DNA of 64,000 nt from Opitutia bacterium (GCA_947475065.1 CANJLB010000002.1:91889-155888); one strand, 5' to 3'; positions 27,125 through 35,510 are shown, counted from the first letter of the stretch. Numbers and translations are program-made. The notes: a model not told the origin generated them from the letters alone.

Positions 27125-27742
27125 TCAACCGGCGTCGTTGTCGAGGGAGCGCCAGAGATACCACGACGCGACCGAGCGATAAGGCCGCCACGGCTCGCCA
27201 ACGCGGGCGAGCAGGCCGGGCCTTTTCCGGCCGCGTGCGTAGAGCAGGTGGGCGGCGCGTTGCAGGCCGCCGTCGCCGAGCGCGAGCACGTCCGCCCGCC
27301 GGTGGTGGAAGAGGAGAAACATCTCCGCCGTCCAGCGACCGATGCCGGACAGCTCCGTCAGCGCGGTGATCGCGGCCTCGTCATCGAGCCCCGCCACCAT
27401 CTCAAACGAAAACGTCCCAACCGCCACCTTTTCGGATAGTTCGCGGATGTAGCGGGCCTTCGCACCCGACAGGCCGGCGGCCCGCAGTTCCTCCGCGCGT
27501 GCGGCGAGGAAGGCGGCCGGCTGAAAGGGTGTTCCCACCAGCGCGGCCACGCGACCCTTGATGGTGGCCGCCGCCTTGGTGGACAACTGCTGGCTGATGA
27601 TCGAGCCGACCAGCGTCTCGAACGGCGAGGCCGCCCCGCGTGCGTCCAGCCGGCAAGGCCCATGGCGCGCGATGAGCTGGGCCATGACGGGGTCAGCTTT
27701 GGAGAGGTGCGCTTCCGCGCGGCGGAGTTCATTTGCGGTCAT
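27125..27742 (-). CDS. DNA-3-methyladenine glycosylase II-type (AlkA-like HhH-GPD protein)
   Basis: Base-excision glycosylase of 205 residues removing alkylated purines. Seen: FETLVGSIISQQLSTKAA, the helix-hairpin-helix LSGIGRWTAEMFLLF and the catalytic Asp in LALGDGGLQRA. The N-terminal TBP-like domain of E. coli AlkA is absent, as in short AlkA/Mag1-type enzymes. No Fe-S cysteines. It is adjacent to ogt and overlaps by 14 bases the end of a small, apparently frameshifted frame upstream. Confidence 0.9.
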   Translation of the reverse strand: MTANELRRAEAHLSKADPVMAQLIARHGPCRLDARGAASPFETLVGSIISQQLSTKAAATIKGRVAALVGTPFQPAAFLAARAEELRAAGLSGAKARYIRELSEKVAVGTFSFEMVAGLDDEAAITALTELSGIGRWTAEMFLLFHHRRADVLALGDGGLQRAAHLLYARGRKRPGLLARVGEPWRPYRSVASWYLWRSLDNDAG

Positions 27743-27969
27743 TGGCGAGACTTTTTCGAAGTCGTTGCTGCCAGAGCAAATAATTATCGAGCAGTTTCAC
27801 CGGAACATTCGGTTCGACTTCGGACAGGAAAGCTTTGGCATAGCGCATAGAGCGTGACATCAGTCTCGCGCCAGTGTTTCCGGCAAAATTCGGAGGCCTT
27901 GCGGTATTCTTTGGAATCAAGCCCTCGGATGGGTTGACCATTTTTCACTGGCGTTATCGTGAGCAAAAC
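27729..27969 (-). pseudogene. Small frameshifted gene of unknown family
   Basis: On the minus strand, one frame from a TTG/GTG-region start reads LTITPVKNGQPIRGLDSKEY and continues with charged, protein-like sequence (HWRETDVTLYAL), but then becomes Arg/Ser-rich and stops at 27784. An overlapping frame continues AKAFLSEVEPNVPVKLLDNY and ends LRKSLANDRK at 27729. Together they look like one ~75-residue protein broken by a single indel near 27835-27845. The stretch is less G+C-rich than its neighbours. I do not recognise the family, and a genuine short protein in one frame cannot be excluded. Confidence 0.4.
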
Positions 27970-27972
27970 CCC

Positions 27973-29331
27973 TCACATCCCAGGAAAACCGCCCTTGCCC
28001 TTCATCGCCTCCATCTGGCGCATCATTTTTTTCATGCCACCGCCATTGGGGCCGCCTTTCAGCATCTTCATCATCTGCTGCATCTGGCCGAACTGTTTCA
28101 TGAGCTGGTTGACCTCGACGATCTTCGTCCCGGAGCCGTCGGCGATGCGTTTACGGCGGCTGCCGTTGAGCAGCTCGGGCTTGCGGCGTTCCTGCGGCGT
28201 CATCGAGTGGATGATCGCCTCGGTGCGGGCCATCTGCGCCTCGGCCCCGTCAGGCACCTGCATTCCGCTCATGCCAGGCATCATGCCCATAATACTCTGC
28301 ATCGAGCCCATTTTTTTCACCTGCTGCATCTGCGCGAGGAAGTCCTCTAGGTTGAAGTCGGCCTTGCGCATTTTTTCGGCCATGCGCTCGGCCTCCTTCT
28401 GGTCAATGTTCTCCTGCGCCTTCTCGACCAGCGAGACGACATCGCCCATGCCGAGGATGCGCGAGGCAAGGCGGTCGGGATGAAACGTGTCGAAGTCACC
28501 CGTTTTTTCGCCGGTGCCGACGAACTTGATGGGCACACCGGTGATGCTCTTGATCGAGAGCGCCGCGCCGCCGCGCGCATCGCCATCAAGCTTGGTGAGG
28601 ATGAGGCCGGTCAGCGCGAGCGCGTCGTGGAACGCCTTGGCGACATTGACGGCCTCCTGGCCGAGCGCGCCGTCGGCCACGAGCAGCACCTCGTCGGGCT
28701 GCACGCGGGCGCGGAGGTTTTTCACCTCGGCGATGAGGTCGTGGTCAATTTGCAGTCGGCCGGCGGTGTCAAAGATGATGGCATCGGCGTTCGCCGCCTT
28801 CGCCGCGGCGAGGCCGGCGTCACCGATGGCGGGGACATCTCGCGAGACCCGGTCGGAGTAGAAACCAAGCTCCTCCTGCCTGGCCAGGATTTCGAGCTGA
28901 TCAATGGCGGCGGGCCGGTAGATGTCGCAGCCCACCACAAACGGCGCGGAGTAACCGCGTTTCTTGAGAAGCTTGGCGAGCTTGGCCGTCGAGGTAGTCT
29001 TGCCCGAGCCGTGGAGGCCGACCATGAGGATTTTCAGCGGGCGCGCGGGCGAGAGCGCGGTCGTGCCCTCGCCGAGGAGGCGGACAAGCTCGTCGTGGAT
29101 AATCTTGACGACCTGCTGGCCGGGAGCGACGCCCTTGAGCACCGCCTGGCCGACACACTGGGCCTGCACGCGCTCGACAAACTCGCGAGCGACCTTGAAA
29201 TGCACGTCGGCCGCGAGCAGGGCCGTGCGAACCTCGCCGAGCGCCTCGGCCATATTGGCCTCGGAAAGCTGGCCAACGCCGCGCAGATTGCGGAGCGCGG
29301 AAGAGAGTTTTTCGGTGAGGGATTCGAACAT
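27973..29331 (-). CDS. ffh: Signal recognition particle protein Ffh
   Basis: GTPase of the bacterial SRP that binds 4.5S RNA and signal sequences and docks with FtsY at the membrane. The 452-residue protein has an N domain (1-95), a G domain with GLHGSGKTT (105-113), the insertion-box region, [20 protein letters not shown], and a Met-rich M domain (about 300-452) with the RNA-binding segment [20 protein letters not shown]. The tail is extremely rich in Met, Gly and Lys. ATG 29331 (MFESLTEKL) is the family start; the longer upstream frame runs through a repeat. Confidence 0.96.
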   Translation of the reverse strand: MFESLTEKLSSALRNLRGVGQLSEANMAEALGEVRTALLAADVHFKVAREFVERVQAQCVGQAVLKGVAPGQQVVKIIHDELVRLLGEGTTALSPARPLKILMVGLHGSGKTTSTAKLAKLLKKRGYSAPFVVGCDIYRPAAIDQLEILARQEELGFYSDRVSRDVPAIGDAGLAAAKAANADAIIFDTAGRLQIDHDLIAEVKNLRARVQPDEVLLVADGALGQEAVNVAKAFHDALALTGLILTKLDGDARGGAALSIKSITGVPIKFVGTGEKTGDFDTFHPDRLASRILGMGDVVSLVEKAQENIDQKEAERMAEKMRKADFNLEDFLAQMQQVKKMGSMQSIMGMMPGMSGMQVPDGAEAQMARTEAIIHSMTPQERRKPELLNGSRRKRIADGSGTKIVEVNQLMKQFGQMQQMMKMLKGGPNGGGMKKMMRQMEAMKGKGGFPGM

Positions 29332-29350
29332 GATGGGAGGCGGAAAGTTG

Positions 29351-29381
29351 AAACCGCGAATGAACACGAAGCGACGCGAAT
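29351..29381 (+). repeat. ACGCGAATGA-type decamers upstream of ffh
   Basis: Aaccgcgaatgaacacgaa followed by gcgacgcgaat lies 20 bases upstream of the ffh start, antisense to ffh. Same family as the arrays at 1.70, 25.64 and 31.84 kb. Confidence 0.6.
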
Positions 29382-30103
29382 TTCCTAAGAAGCTGTCACC
29401 GGGGTTTGGTAGGGGCGGATTTGCATAGGTTTGGGAGTGTTTACGGTGTCGCAAGGCTGGTGCAGGATCGTTACAACAGCGCCGCCGAACTGCCGCCAAC
29501 TACCTCCCGAGATTGCGCGGACGCCCTCACGCCGCAACCCCTTTCCTGCCCTGATCCCCCTCTAAAGCGTTATCGTCATCCGGTGCCGGCACTGACCTCA
29601 AATCGGCCGCCGCCAGATGCATCGGCCGGATGTCTTTGCTCCCGTCGTCGTTTGCAGCGAGCCTCGCCAGATGAAGGCGGCGCAACAGGATCCGCAGTCG
29701 GCCCGGTTCAGCCAACAGCAAAAAATCGAAGTTATCCTTCCGCCGACGAAAGATGCGACTCGGCAGAAAGACGCCATCCAGTCGCGAAACGATTTATCCA
29801 CATTTTCGGACCCCGTCGAGTGCAAATCCGCACAGGGGGGCGAGGCCTTTGGCGATCGCGTCGCCTCCGAGCGAACGTATAAAGGTGGTTCTAACTGAGT
29901 TGAAGTCCCGCTGCGAGCGGCTTGGCAAAAATATCACACCGGTAATTCCCAGCATCTTAAAGGACTTATGGCGGATAATTTCGACGGCGCGAATCCCGGC
30001 AAGCTTGAGTGCCCGATGAAGCAGTCGCATTGCAGCCCATCATGGCCGAAGAATAGCCTGGCCCCCCTCCACGCCCTCGCGCGCCAGCTCTCCCACGCCT
30101 GAA
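29382..30103. other. Non-coding stretch with possible gene remnants
   Basis: About 720 bases upstream of ffh with no convincing gene. Three short minus-strand frames (29527-29721, 29598-29825, 29794-30030) and one plus-strand frame (29617-29898, 93 codons) are open, but none has a recognisable family, and the minus-strand ones are in different phases, as expected of a decayed gene. Composition is mixed. The ffh promoter should be near its right-to-left start at 29331-29420; I cannot name its boxes. Confidence 0.45.
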
Positions 30104-30246
30104 CCATCCTTCCCCTTTCTGTCCCTTCGTTCTCGTTCTCTTAATCGTTCTCGTTCTCCGACCCTCCCCTCCGCGTCCCTTCGCGTTAAAAACTTCGGTC
30201 TCGTCTCCCTTCTCCCCTCCGTGCCCTCCGTACCTCTGTGGCTCAA
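30104..30246 (-). repeat. Mosaic of three short-repeat families
   Basis: Read on the minus strand: CACAGAGGTACGGAGGGCAC-type units, then TTTTTAACGCGAAGGGACGC, then GAGAACGAGAACGA twice around a short ATTAA spacer. These are three different degenerate tandem repeats placed end to end. The stretch can be translated (starting MSHRGTEGTEG), but this is a by-product of the repeat, not a gene. Confidence 0.7.
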
Positions 30247-30322
30247 CTTGTCTGATGCCTTTGACCCTCTTGTTCAGTGGGCTTGCTTCTTGCAGGGCAG
30301 ACCGCTGGCGAATTAGACCGGT

Positions 30323-30631
30323 TCACCTTGGCACCCGGTTGCGATGTTTTGCGATGAGAAAGCCGACGAACAGCGTCCAGGTTGGAAATAGATCCAGCCC
30401 CGGAACAGCCTCTGGGAGCACGGCCACCATGATCTCCCATCGCCACCCCCAGATGAACAGGAGCACCAGGACCATGGCAGCGTCGGGTAAAAACCAGAGC
30501 GGCGGCAAGACCCACTGAAATGCATCTGCCGCCAGTGCGCACAGCAGGCAGACGATCCAGCGGGCGGGGCCAGCCGTAGTTGCCGGGATATTCGGGCCTC
30601 CGTCCTTGATGATGATGGTGCGTTTCATCAC
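30323..30631 (-). CDS. Small membrane protein of unknown function
   Basis: A 102-residue protein with about three hydrophobic segments (roughly residues 22-45, 47-68 and 80-95) and a charged N-terminus MMKRTIIIKDGG. Its start overlaps the stop of the next upstream gene by four bases (ATGA), the usual sign of translational coupling, so the two products probably work together. I do not recognise the family. A longer, out-of-phase frame over the same stretch (30243-30659) has the Arg/Gly/Pro bias of a shadow and is not preferred. Confidence 0.6.
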   Translation of the reverse strand: MMKRTIIIKDGGPNIPATTAGPARWIVCLLCALAADAFQWVLPPLWFLPDAAMVLVLLFIWGWRWEIMVAVLPEAVPGLDLFPTWTLFVGFLIAKHRNRVPR

Positions 30632-31452
30632 TTATGAAAATCAGGGATGGAAAAATCAATGTCCGTGACCGATTCCCCAGGAAACAGCACCTGGATCGAA
30701 TTGATTTTTTGGTCGCCCCACTCGCCCGCGCTCAGCAGCCATTTATGCACAAAGGCCGCGATGGTCCGGCGGGCCGGATCGCGCATGCTGGGCATTTGCA
30801 TCAATGTCTCGCGGGTGAGTTCCGGAGTTATCTCGGCGAGCGCCGCCGTCATCATCTCCGGCCCGTTAAAGCGAAGCCAGCCCGTCTCCACCTTGATTTC
30901 GATGGTGCGGGTATCGACGCTGACCGGAGTGAGCGCCCGGAGACTGGGGGCATGAATCACGCAGGCCCGAACCCCGTCCCGGAAGCTGACGTCAATGGTC
31001 CACTTCGCGTCAGGATCAAGCAGAGGGACGACGTAAAATGCGGTGCCCGACACTCGCACCTCTGCGGTGCTCGACCCGAATAGCCGGGAGGAGTTGGTGG
31101 TGGTGAACTGGCGGGAAAAGCGATTTTCTGCCACGACGAACGGACCGTGCTTGTCCGTGGAAAGAATCCGGTTCACCGCCGCCGTTGTGTGCGTGGTCTT
31201 GGCTTCGTTGCCCAGAAAATTCCAGAATTCGCCCAGCAATTTCCCTCCATATTCGGTGCACTCCTTGATCGTCCTCGCCCCGGTTTTTGCAACCTGGGTG
31301 GGTGTGAACTGATAGGCGATCCATGCGGCGCAACCGATCGCGGTCAGCCCTACTGCGGCAAACGCCGCATACTTTGCCCAACTGGTCTGTGGACGGCGCT
31401 GGTCAATGATTTCGGTGACAAGCTGGGTTTGGTCGGGCGGCGGGTTGTCCAT
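30628..31452 (-). CDS. Membrane-anchored protein of unknown function (DUF4230-like layout)
   Basis: A 274-residue protein with one N-terminal transmembrane helix near residues 27-48 (YAAFAAVGLTAIGCAAWIAY) and an exported or cytosolic beta/alpha domain. Features such as the long helix, VDVSFRDGVRACVIHAPSL and RRTIAAFVHKWL resemble single-pass DUF4230-type proteins, but I am not sure of the assignment. It is coupled to the small membrane protein downstream and is flanked on both sides by repeat-rich DNA. No enzymatic motif is visible. Confidence 0.6.
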   Translation of the reverse strand: MDNPPPDQTQLVTEIIDQRRPQTSWAKYAAFAAVGLTAIGCAAWIAYQFTPTQVAKTGARTIKECTEYGGKLLGEFWNFLGNEAKTTHTTAAVNRILSTDKHGPFVVAENRFSRQFTTTNSSRLFGSSTAEVRVSGTAFYVVPLLDPDAKWTIDVSFRDGVRACVIHAPSLRALTPVSVDTRTIEIKVETGWLRFNGPEMMTAALAEITPELTRETLMQMPSMRDPARRTIAAFVHKWLLSAGEWGDQKINSIQVLFPGESVTDIDFSIPDFHK

Positions 31453-31784
31453 CGGATGTTCTGTGGGAGAATCTCACTCTCATAATACCGCCCCCGTCCG
31501 GTTGGATACAATGTGAAATTGTCTCACCATGCGTCCAGCCCGCCACGCCCTGCGACCGGACATGCTCTTCCGGCCTCAGCACCAAGCACCAATTGGGCGC
31601 GCGACGCGCCTGTCGCTCCGCTCGGTAACAGTCCTTCAGCTCTTCAGCCTTTTCCTCCTCTCGCTGCCCTCTGTGCCCCTGTGGTTCAAACCTCCGTCCC
31701 TCCGTTTCCTCGCTTTATGGCTTCTGAATTAGGACCGGATTTCCTCCGTCTCCTGCCTCCATCCTTGCTCCTTCTCCTCTCCTG
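31453..31784. repeat. Repeat-rich intergenic stretch
   Basis: Contains CCCTCTGTGCCCCTGTGG-type units (about 31650-31690, reverse complement of the CACAGAGG family also seen at 30.2 kb), then cttcgctttatggcttctgaatt-like sequence that recurs near 33.21 and 63.65 kb. C+T-rich on the plus strand. No gene, no tRNA, no clear terminator. Confidence 0.55.
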
Positions 31785-31963
31785 CCTCTGCCCTCCGCCG
31801 TAACACGGGCAACCTGCCCGCGGCTTAGGCCCCATTTGCGTCCATTCGCATCCATTCGCAGTTCAAAAACGATTCAGAACGAAAGGAGGATTTTCTCTGG
31901 ATTCTGAGTTTAGGATTCCACCGAAGATCTCCTATCTCTGGCTTCCGGCCTCCTCCGCGACCC
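31785..31963 (+). repeat. Composite dispersed repeat, copy A
   Basis: Order of parts: CTCTGCCCTCCGCCGTA, a CGGGCAACCTGCCCG palindrome, CCCCATTTGCGT, decamers TCCATTCGCA, GTTCAAAAAC, a 40-base spacer, then CTGGCTTCCGGCCTC. The same parts in the same order occur at 33079-33304. About 230 bases without a supported gene follow to the end of the PEP-CTERM gene at 32191. Confidence 0.65.
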
Positions 31964-32190
31964 ATTTGACAGGAGCCCCGTTTTGGCTTACCTTCGGACA
32001 GTCTGGCATAGGGCTGGTTTGGCTGGTGAGCCAGATCACGGTCTATCGGACCGGAGGCCGCCGACGCGAGGCAGCTCACGCCGACGGCCTCTCCCTTGGA
32101 CCGATTCTAATGGAGCCATGAGCTAACTGCAGGGCATCATCCTAAAACCCGCAGTTCCATTTTACCGCCGATGCGCCGATGGCGCACAAG

Positions 32191-32955
32191 TTACGGCGCG
32201 GCCGGTGCGGGGGCTGGCGCTGCGCCGGGGCCACCACGACCCTGACCACCGCGCTGACCGCCACCACGTACCGGGGCGGGTGGTACCATGCCGTTGATCC
32301 GCACATACGCGAGCACGGCGAGCGTCGCTGCCCCGGCCCACAGCGCGGAGGTCGCGGGCTCCGGAACCACCGCGCCCTCAACGCGGATCTCATGCAATCC
32401 CCCGCCGGCTCCGCCCGCAAACGAATCATAGGTGAAGCTGATGTAGCGGTAAAAGCCGTCAGTGCTGAGGCCGTTGCCCGAGGTAAATACGATGCCCGGC
32501 GGCGGGTCGGTAGGCAAAGTCAGCGTGCCGGAGAGAATGGTTGTCGGGGAGTCCAGCGCAAACCCGTGATTGGCGTCAACGAACGACACCGCATTCGACG
32601 CGGTGATATGGAAGGCGCTGGTCGCGCGGTCGTTGAAGTTGGCGTTGTGCGTGTTGAAAAGGGTGATTTGCGTGAGGCTGTAGAGGGCGCCCAGATCGAG
32701 CACGAAGTAATCCGAGTTCACGCTGTCCGGCCCGAGCCAGTAGTTGCCGCCAAAGACATCGTTGTTGATCGCGCCCGTCTGCTCGTTCACCACAAAGGTC
32801 GCCGGAAAGCTCCCGCCGGTGAACGCCGGGCTGTCGTAGATGGGCCCGCCGCCGATCACGCTGGAGGTGCTGAGCACGATCGGCTGCCCGGCGCAGGGCA
32901 GGGCGGCCGCCAGCAGGAGGAGGGTGATTCGGAACGGTGAAAACAGTCGGTGCAT
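32191..32955 (-). CDS. PEP-CTERM protein with discoidin-like domain and RGG-rich tail
   Basis: Exported protein of about 254 residues. A signal peptide (MHRLFSPFRITLLLLAAAL) is followed by a beta-sandwich resembling F5/8-type C carbohydrate-binding domains (DYFVLDLGALYSLTQI, TSAFHITASN, YRYISFTYDS, LHEIRVEGAVV). Then comes the sorting signal VPEPATSALWAGAATLAVLAYV. Unusually, the hydrophobic segment is not followed by a short basic end but by a further ~35 residues rich in Gly, Arg, Gln and Ala-Pro (GGGQRGGQGRGG). This may disturb exosortase processing or be a later addition. ATG 32955 gives the signal peptide. Confidence 0.75.
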   Translation of the reverse strand: MHRLFSPFRITLLLLAAALPCAGQPIVLSTSSVIGGGPIYDSPAFTGGSFPATFVVNEQTGAINNDVFGGNYWLGPDSVNSDYFVLDLGALYSLTQITLFNTHNANFNDRATSAFHITASNAVSFVDANHGFALDSPTTILSGTLTLPTDPPPGIVFTSGNGLSTDGFYRYISFTYDSFAGGAGGGLHEIRVEGAVVPEPATSALWAGAATLAVLAYVRINGMVPPAPVRGGGQRGGQGRGGPGAAPAPAPAAP

Positions 32956-33078
32956 GAGTTTTCCCACGAGAGACCAATGCGGCCCACGATGCAAGTGTTT
33001 AGCCCCGGCCCTTTTAAAATCTGCCTCGCTCCGGCCAGCCTTTGGTCCCGCCTCCTGCCACCACGTTGCCATCCCCGG

Positions 33079-33304
33079 CCTCTGCCCTCCGCCGTAGCGT
33101 GGACAATCTGCCTGCGGCTCGCCCGGCCCGGTCCCCATTTGCGTGGATTCGCGTTCATTGGCGGTTCAAAAACAGTTCAGATCCAAGGCAGGCTTTTTTC
33201 CTGGCTTCGTGGCTTCTGAATTCAGGATTCCAGCTGGCCGCCGAGCTACTGCTGCTCCGCGCCCCGGCTTCTGACATCTGGCCTCTGGCTTCCGGCCTCT
33301 GGCT
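33079..33304 (+). repeat. Composite dispersed repeat, copy B
   Basis: Same order of parts as copy A: CTCTGCCCTCCGCCGTA, a degenerate TGGACAATCTGCCTG palindrome, CCCCATTTGCGTGGATTCGC, GTTCAAAAAC, cttcgtggcttctgaattca and repeated CTGGCTTCCGGCCT units. It lies between the PEP-CTERM gene and pgl; no gene is seen here. Confidence 0.65.
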
Positions 33305-33352
33305 TCCGGTCTTTCCCTCCGCTCCGCGCTTCCGCGATCTCCCGCCTTTCCC

Positions 33353-34090
33353 TCAGCCCTTGACCTCGGCCGCCGCCGGCTCGTCCACGAGCCAGAGCAC
33401 CCGGTCGGCGCAGGTTTTCAGGATTTGCGAGGGTGTGTTGAGCACATCGTCGGGGCCGTGCAGGACGCGGGCGAGGGCGGGGGCTTTGTTCGCCCCAAGC
33501 GCGAGGACGACGATCTGGCCGCACGCGCGGAGCCCGGCGGGGGTGATGGTCAGCCGCCAGCCTTTGCCGGGCACTTCCTGCGCGGCGAAGAGTTCCCCCC
33601 CTTCGTTGCGCAGCAAGGGGGTGCCGGGGAACAGCGAGGCGGTGTGGGCGTCGTCACCCATGCCGAGGAAACACACGTCGTAGGCTTTGCCGGGGCCGGC
33701 GAGCTTGCGCAGGGTCGCGCGGTAGTTTTCGACGGCGGCGATCGGGGCGAGCTCGACCGGCCAGGGGTGGCGTTGGGCGGCGGGGATGGCGAGGGGGTCG
33801 AGCAGATGCCGGGTGGTGTTCCCGAAATTGCTTTGTCCGTCGGCGAGCGGGACGTGGCGTTCGTCGCTCACTGTGAAATGCGCGCGCGCGGCCACGGCGG
33901 CAGGCAGCGCGCGCTGGGCGACGCACCAGCGATACCAGTCCTGCGGCGTCGAACCGCCGCTGAACGCCACGGTGAACGCGGGGCCGGTGGCGCGCGCCTG
34001 GGTCTCGCCGAGCAGCGTGGCGGCGCGGGCGAAATGGTTTTCCTTCGTGTCAACGATCAGGCGCCCGCAGGCGGTGGAGAGGGAGGTCAT
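33353..34090 (-). CDS. pgl: 6-Phosphogluconolactonase
   Basis: Second step of the oxidative pentose phosphate pathway: hydrolyses 6-phosphoglucono-lactone. About 245 residues of the DevB/SOL type. Seen: FTVAFSGGSTPQDWY (phosphate-binding), FTVSDERHVP, LGMGDDAHTASLFPG (catalytic His) and a C-terminal ALGANKAPAL segment. It forms a functional group with opcA and zwf on the same strand, although an SGNH hydrolase gene separates them. ATG 34090 is chosen. Confidence 0.92.
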   Translation of the reverse strand: MTSLSTACGRLIVDTKENHFARAATLLGETQARATGPAFTVAFSGGSTPQDWYRWCVAQRALPAAVAARAHFTVSDERHVPLADGQSNFGNTTRHLLDPLAIPAAQRHPWPVELAPIAAVENYRATLRKLAGPGKAYDVCFLGMGDDAHTASLFPGTPLLRNEGGELFAAQEVPGKGWRLTITPAGLRACGQIVVLALGANKAPALARVLHGPDDVLNTPSQILKTCADRVLWLVDEPAAAEVKG

Positions 34091-34212
34091 GGTTGAAGTG
34101 GTCTGAGGTTCTGAACGAATAAAGTCGATCGTCAGAAGAAGAATGGGAACAGGCGGAAACAACCGTCATGCACACAAGCTGAAACAACGGAAATGAGAGC
34201 CAGCGGACAGGA

Positions 34213-34252
34213 TTCCTCCTGACTTCTGACTCCTCTCATCCTGACTCCTCGC
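34213..34252 (-). repeat. GGAGTCAGGA-type tandem repeat, left of the SGNH gene
   Basis: On the minus strand this reads CGAGGAGTCAGGATGAGAGG then AGTCAGAAGTCAGGAGG. It begins one base after the SGNH stop codon. An inverted partner sits at 35373-35402, upstream of the same gene. Confidence 0.65.
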
Positions 34253-34253
34253 C

Positions 34254-35273
34254 TTACGGTGCCACGCCTTTGAGGAGATTGGCGAGTGGCCCCTTCACCG
34301 CCTCGAACCAGATGGCGTCACCTTTGGCCGTGGGGTGCAAAGGGGGCATGTCGGCCATCACATCGGACGGGATGAGACCGTTGGCGTCGAGAAACTTGGC
34401 GCTGATATCGAGGAAGAAAACGTGCTGCCGGTCGTCGAGCTTGGAGATGATGGCGTTGACGCCGGCAACGGTGTTGCGGGCGGCGCTGCCAGGAGTGGCG
34501 CGCGGGAAAATGCCGAGCAGGAGAATTTTCGCCGCCGGGAAATCCTTCCGCATCTCCAGCACGATGGCCCCGACGCCCTCGGCGATCTCGGCGGACGTGT
34601 TGCCGCCGCTGTTGTTGGTGCCGATCATGAGCTGGATCACCTTGGGCTGGAAGCCCTGGCCCTCGCCGTTTTGCAGGCGCCAGAGGACGCCCTGGGTGTT
34701 GTCGCCGCCGATGCCGAAGTTCGCGGTCTTCAACGTGCCAAAATATTGGTCAAACACCGGCTTGTGGTCTCCGCCATGCAGGTTGTCGGTGATGGAGTCG
34801 CCCATGAAAAGGATGTCCACGTCGCCCAGCTTGGCCTCCTCCAGATTGCGGGTGTGTTTCGCCATGTAGCCGGCATTGAGCGAAGGCGCGATGGCGCTGT
34901 TGGCGCGCGGGGCCGGGATCGTGACCATGGACTGGTATTTTTGCAGCAGGGCCTTGGCCGGGGAGGTGTTGGTGGTGACGAATTGTTTCAGCGCGGCGTT
35001 CATCTGCGCCAGTTCGTCCGCCGTGGGACGGGGGATCGCAACGGCTGCCGGCACCGGCGCGGGCGGGCCGGGCGGAATCACCGGGCCTCCGCCGCCGCGA
35101 CCACCGCGACCGCCCGGGGCGGCCAGACCGCGGCCGGCTGGCCCGGCGCCCGCCGCAGGAGCTGGCGCGGCCGGGGCGGCGACGGCATCGGCGGCACGGA
35201 CAGCACCGGCGGTGAGCGCGAGGGCGCAGAGGAGGTTCAGGCAACGCAGGGCTGGGAGCGGGGAGGTTTTCAT
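34254..35273 (-). CDS. Exported SGNH/GDSL hydrolase with RGG/Ala-Pro-rich linker
   Basis: Secreted esterase of 339 residues resembling the PAF-acetylhydrolase IB branch. The signal peptide ends near VRAADA. A low-complexity linker (about residues 30-75) is rich in Ala-Pro and GGRGGRGGGG. The catalytic domain has block I ILFMGDSITDNLHGG (Ser), an FGIGGDNTQGVLWR block, LMIGTNNSGGN (Asn) and the final PLHPTAKGDAIW (Asp/His). The triad is complete. It probably deacetylates a polysaccharide or hydrolyses an ester outside the cytoplasm. It interrupts the zwf-opcA-pgl group and is flanked by inverted repeat arrays. Confidence 0.86.
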   Translation of the reverse strand: MKTSPLPALRCLNLLCALALTAGAVRAADAVAAPAAPAPAAGAGPAGRGLAAPGGRGGRGGGGPVIPPGPPAPVPAAVAIPRPTADELAQMNAALKQFVTTNTSPAKALLQKYQSMVTIPAPRANSAIAPSLNAGYMAKHTRNLEEAKLGDVDILFMGDSITDNLHGGDHKPVFDQYFGTLKTANFGIGGDNTQGVLWRLQNGEGQGFQPKVIQLMIGTNNSGGNTSAEIAEGVGAIVLEMRKDFPAAKILLLGIFPRATPGSAARNTVAGVNAIISKLDDRQHVFFLDISAKFLDANGLIPSDVMADMPPLHPTAKGDAIWFEAVKGPLANLLKGVAP

Positions 35274-35372
35274 GGGGATTATTGAGGGATATCTGGGGTC
35301 AGAACGCCCAAGGTCTATGGTCGAAAGGCGCGGGAGGAAAGGCAGAAATCAGCAGCCGAAAGGGGGACTGAA

Positions 35373-35402
35373 AGGAGTCGGGATGGGAGGAGTCAGGAGG
35401 GG
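35373..35402 (+). repeat. GGAGTCAGGA-type tandem repeat, right of the SGNH gene
   Basis: AGGAGTCGGGATGGGAGGAG followed by TCAGGAGGGG; opposite orientation to the array at 34213-34252. Confidence 0.65.
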
Positions 35403-35472
35403 AGCTAAGGACCAAGACACCAGAGGAGGCCTGACGTAGCCCAGTCAATCTGACCGGGCTGGCTCGATCAAG

Positions 35473-35510
35473 ACGCGGGCAGGCTGCCCGCGCGACGGCG
35501 GAGGGGCGGA
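35473..35510 (-). repeat. Partial composite repeat, inverted copy C
   Basis: CGCGGGCAGGCTGCCCGCG palindrome followed by GACGGCGGAGGGGCGG; the reverse complement of the CTCCGCCGT plus CGGGCA-CTGCCCG block at the head of copies A and B. The rest of 35274-35551 shows no gene. Confidence 0.55.

Noticed and set aside
30040..30246. A 68-codon minus-strand gene starting MSHRGTEGTEG
   Set aside because: The sequence is the direct translation of three tandem-repeat families.
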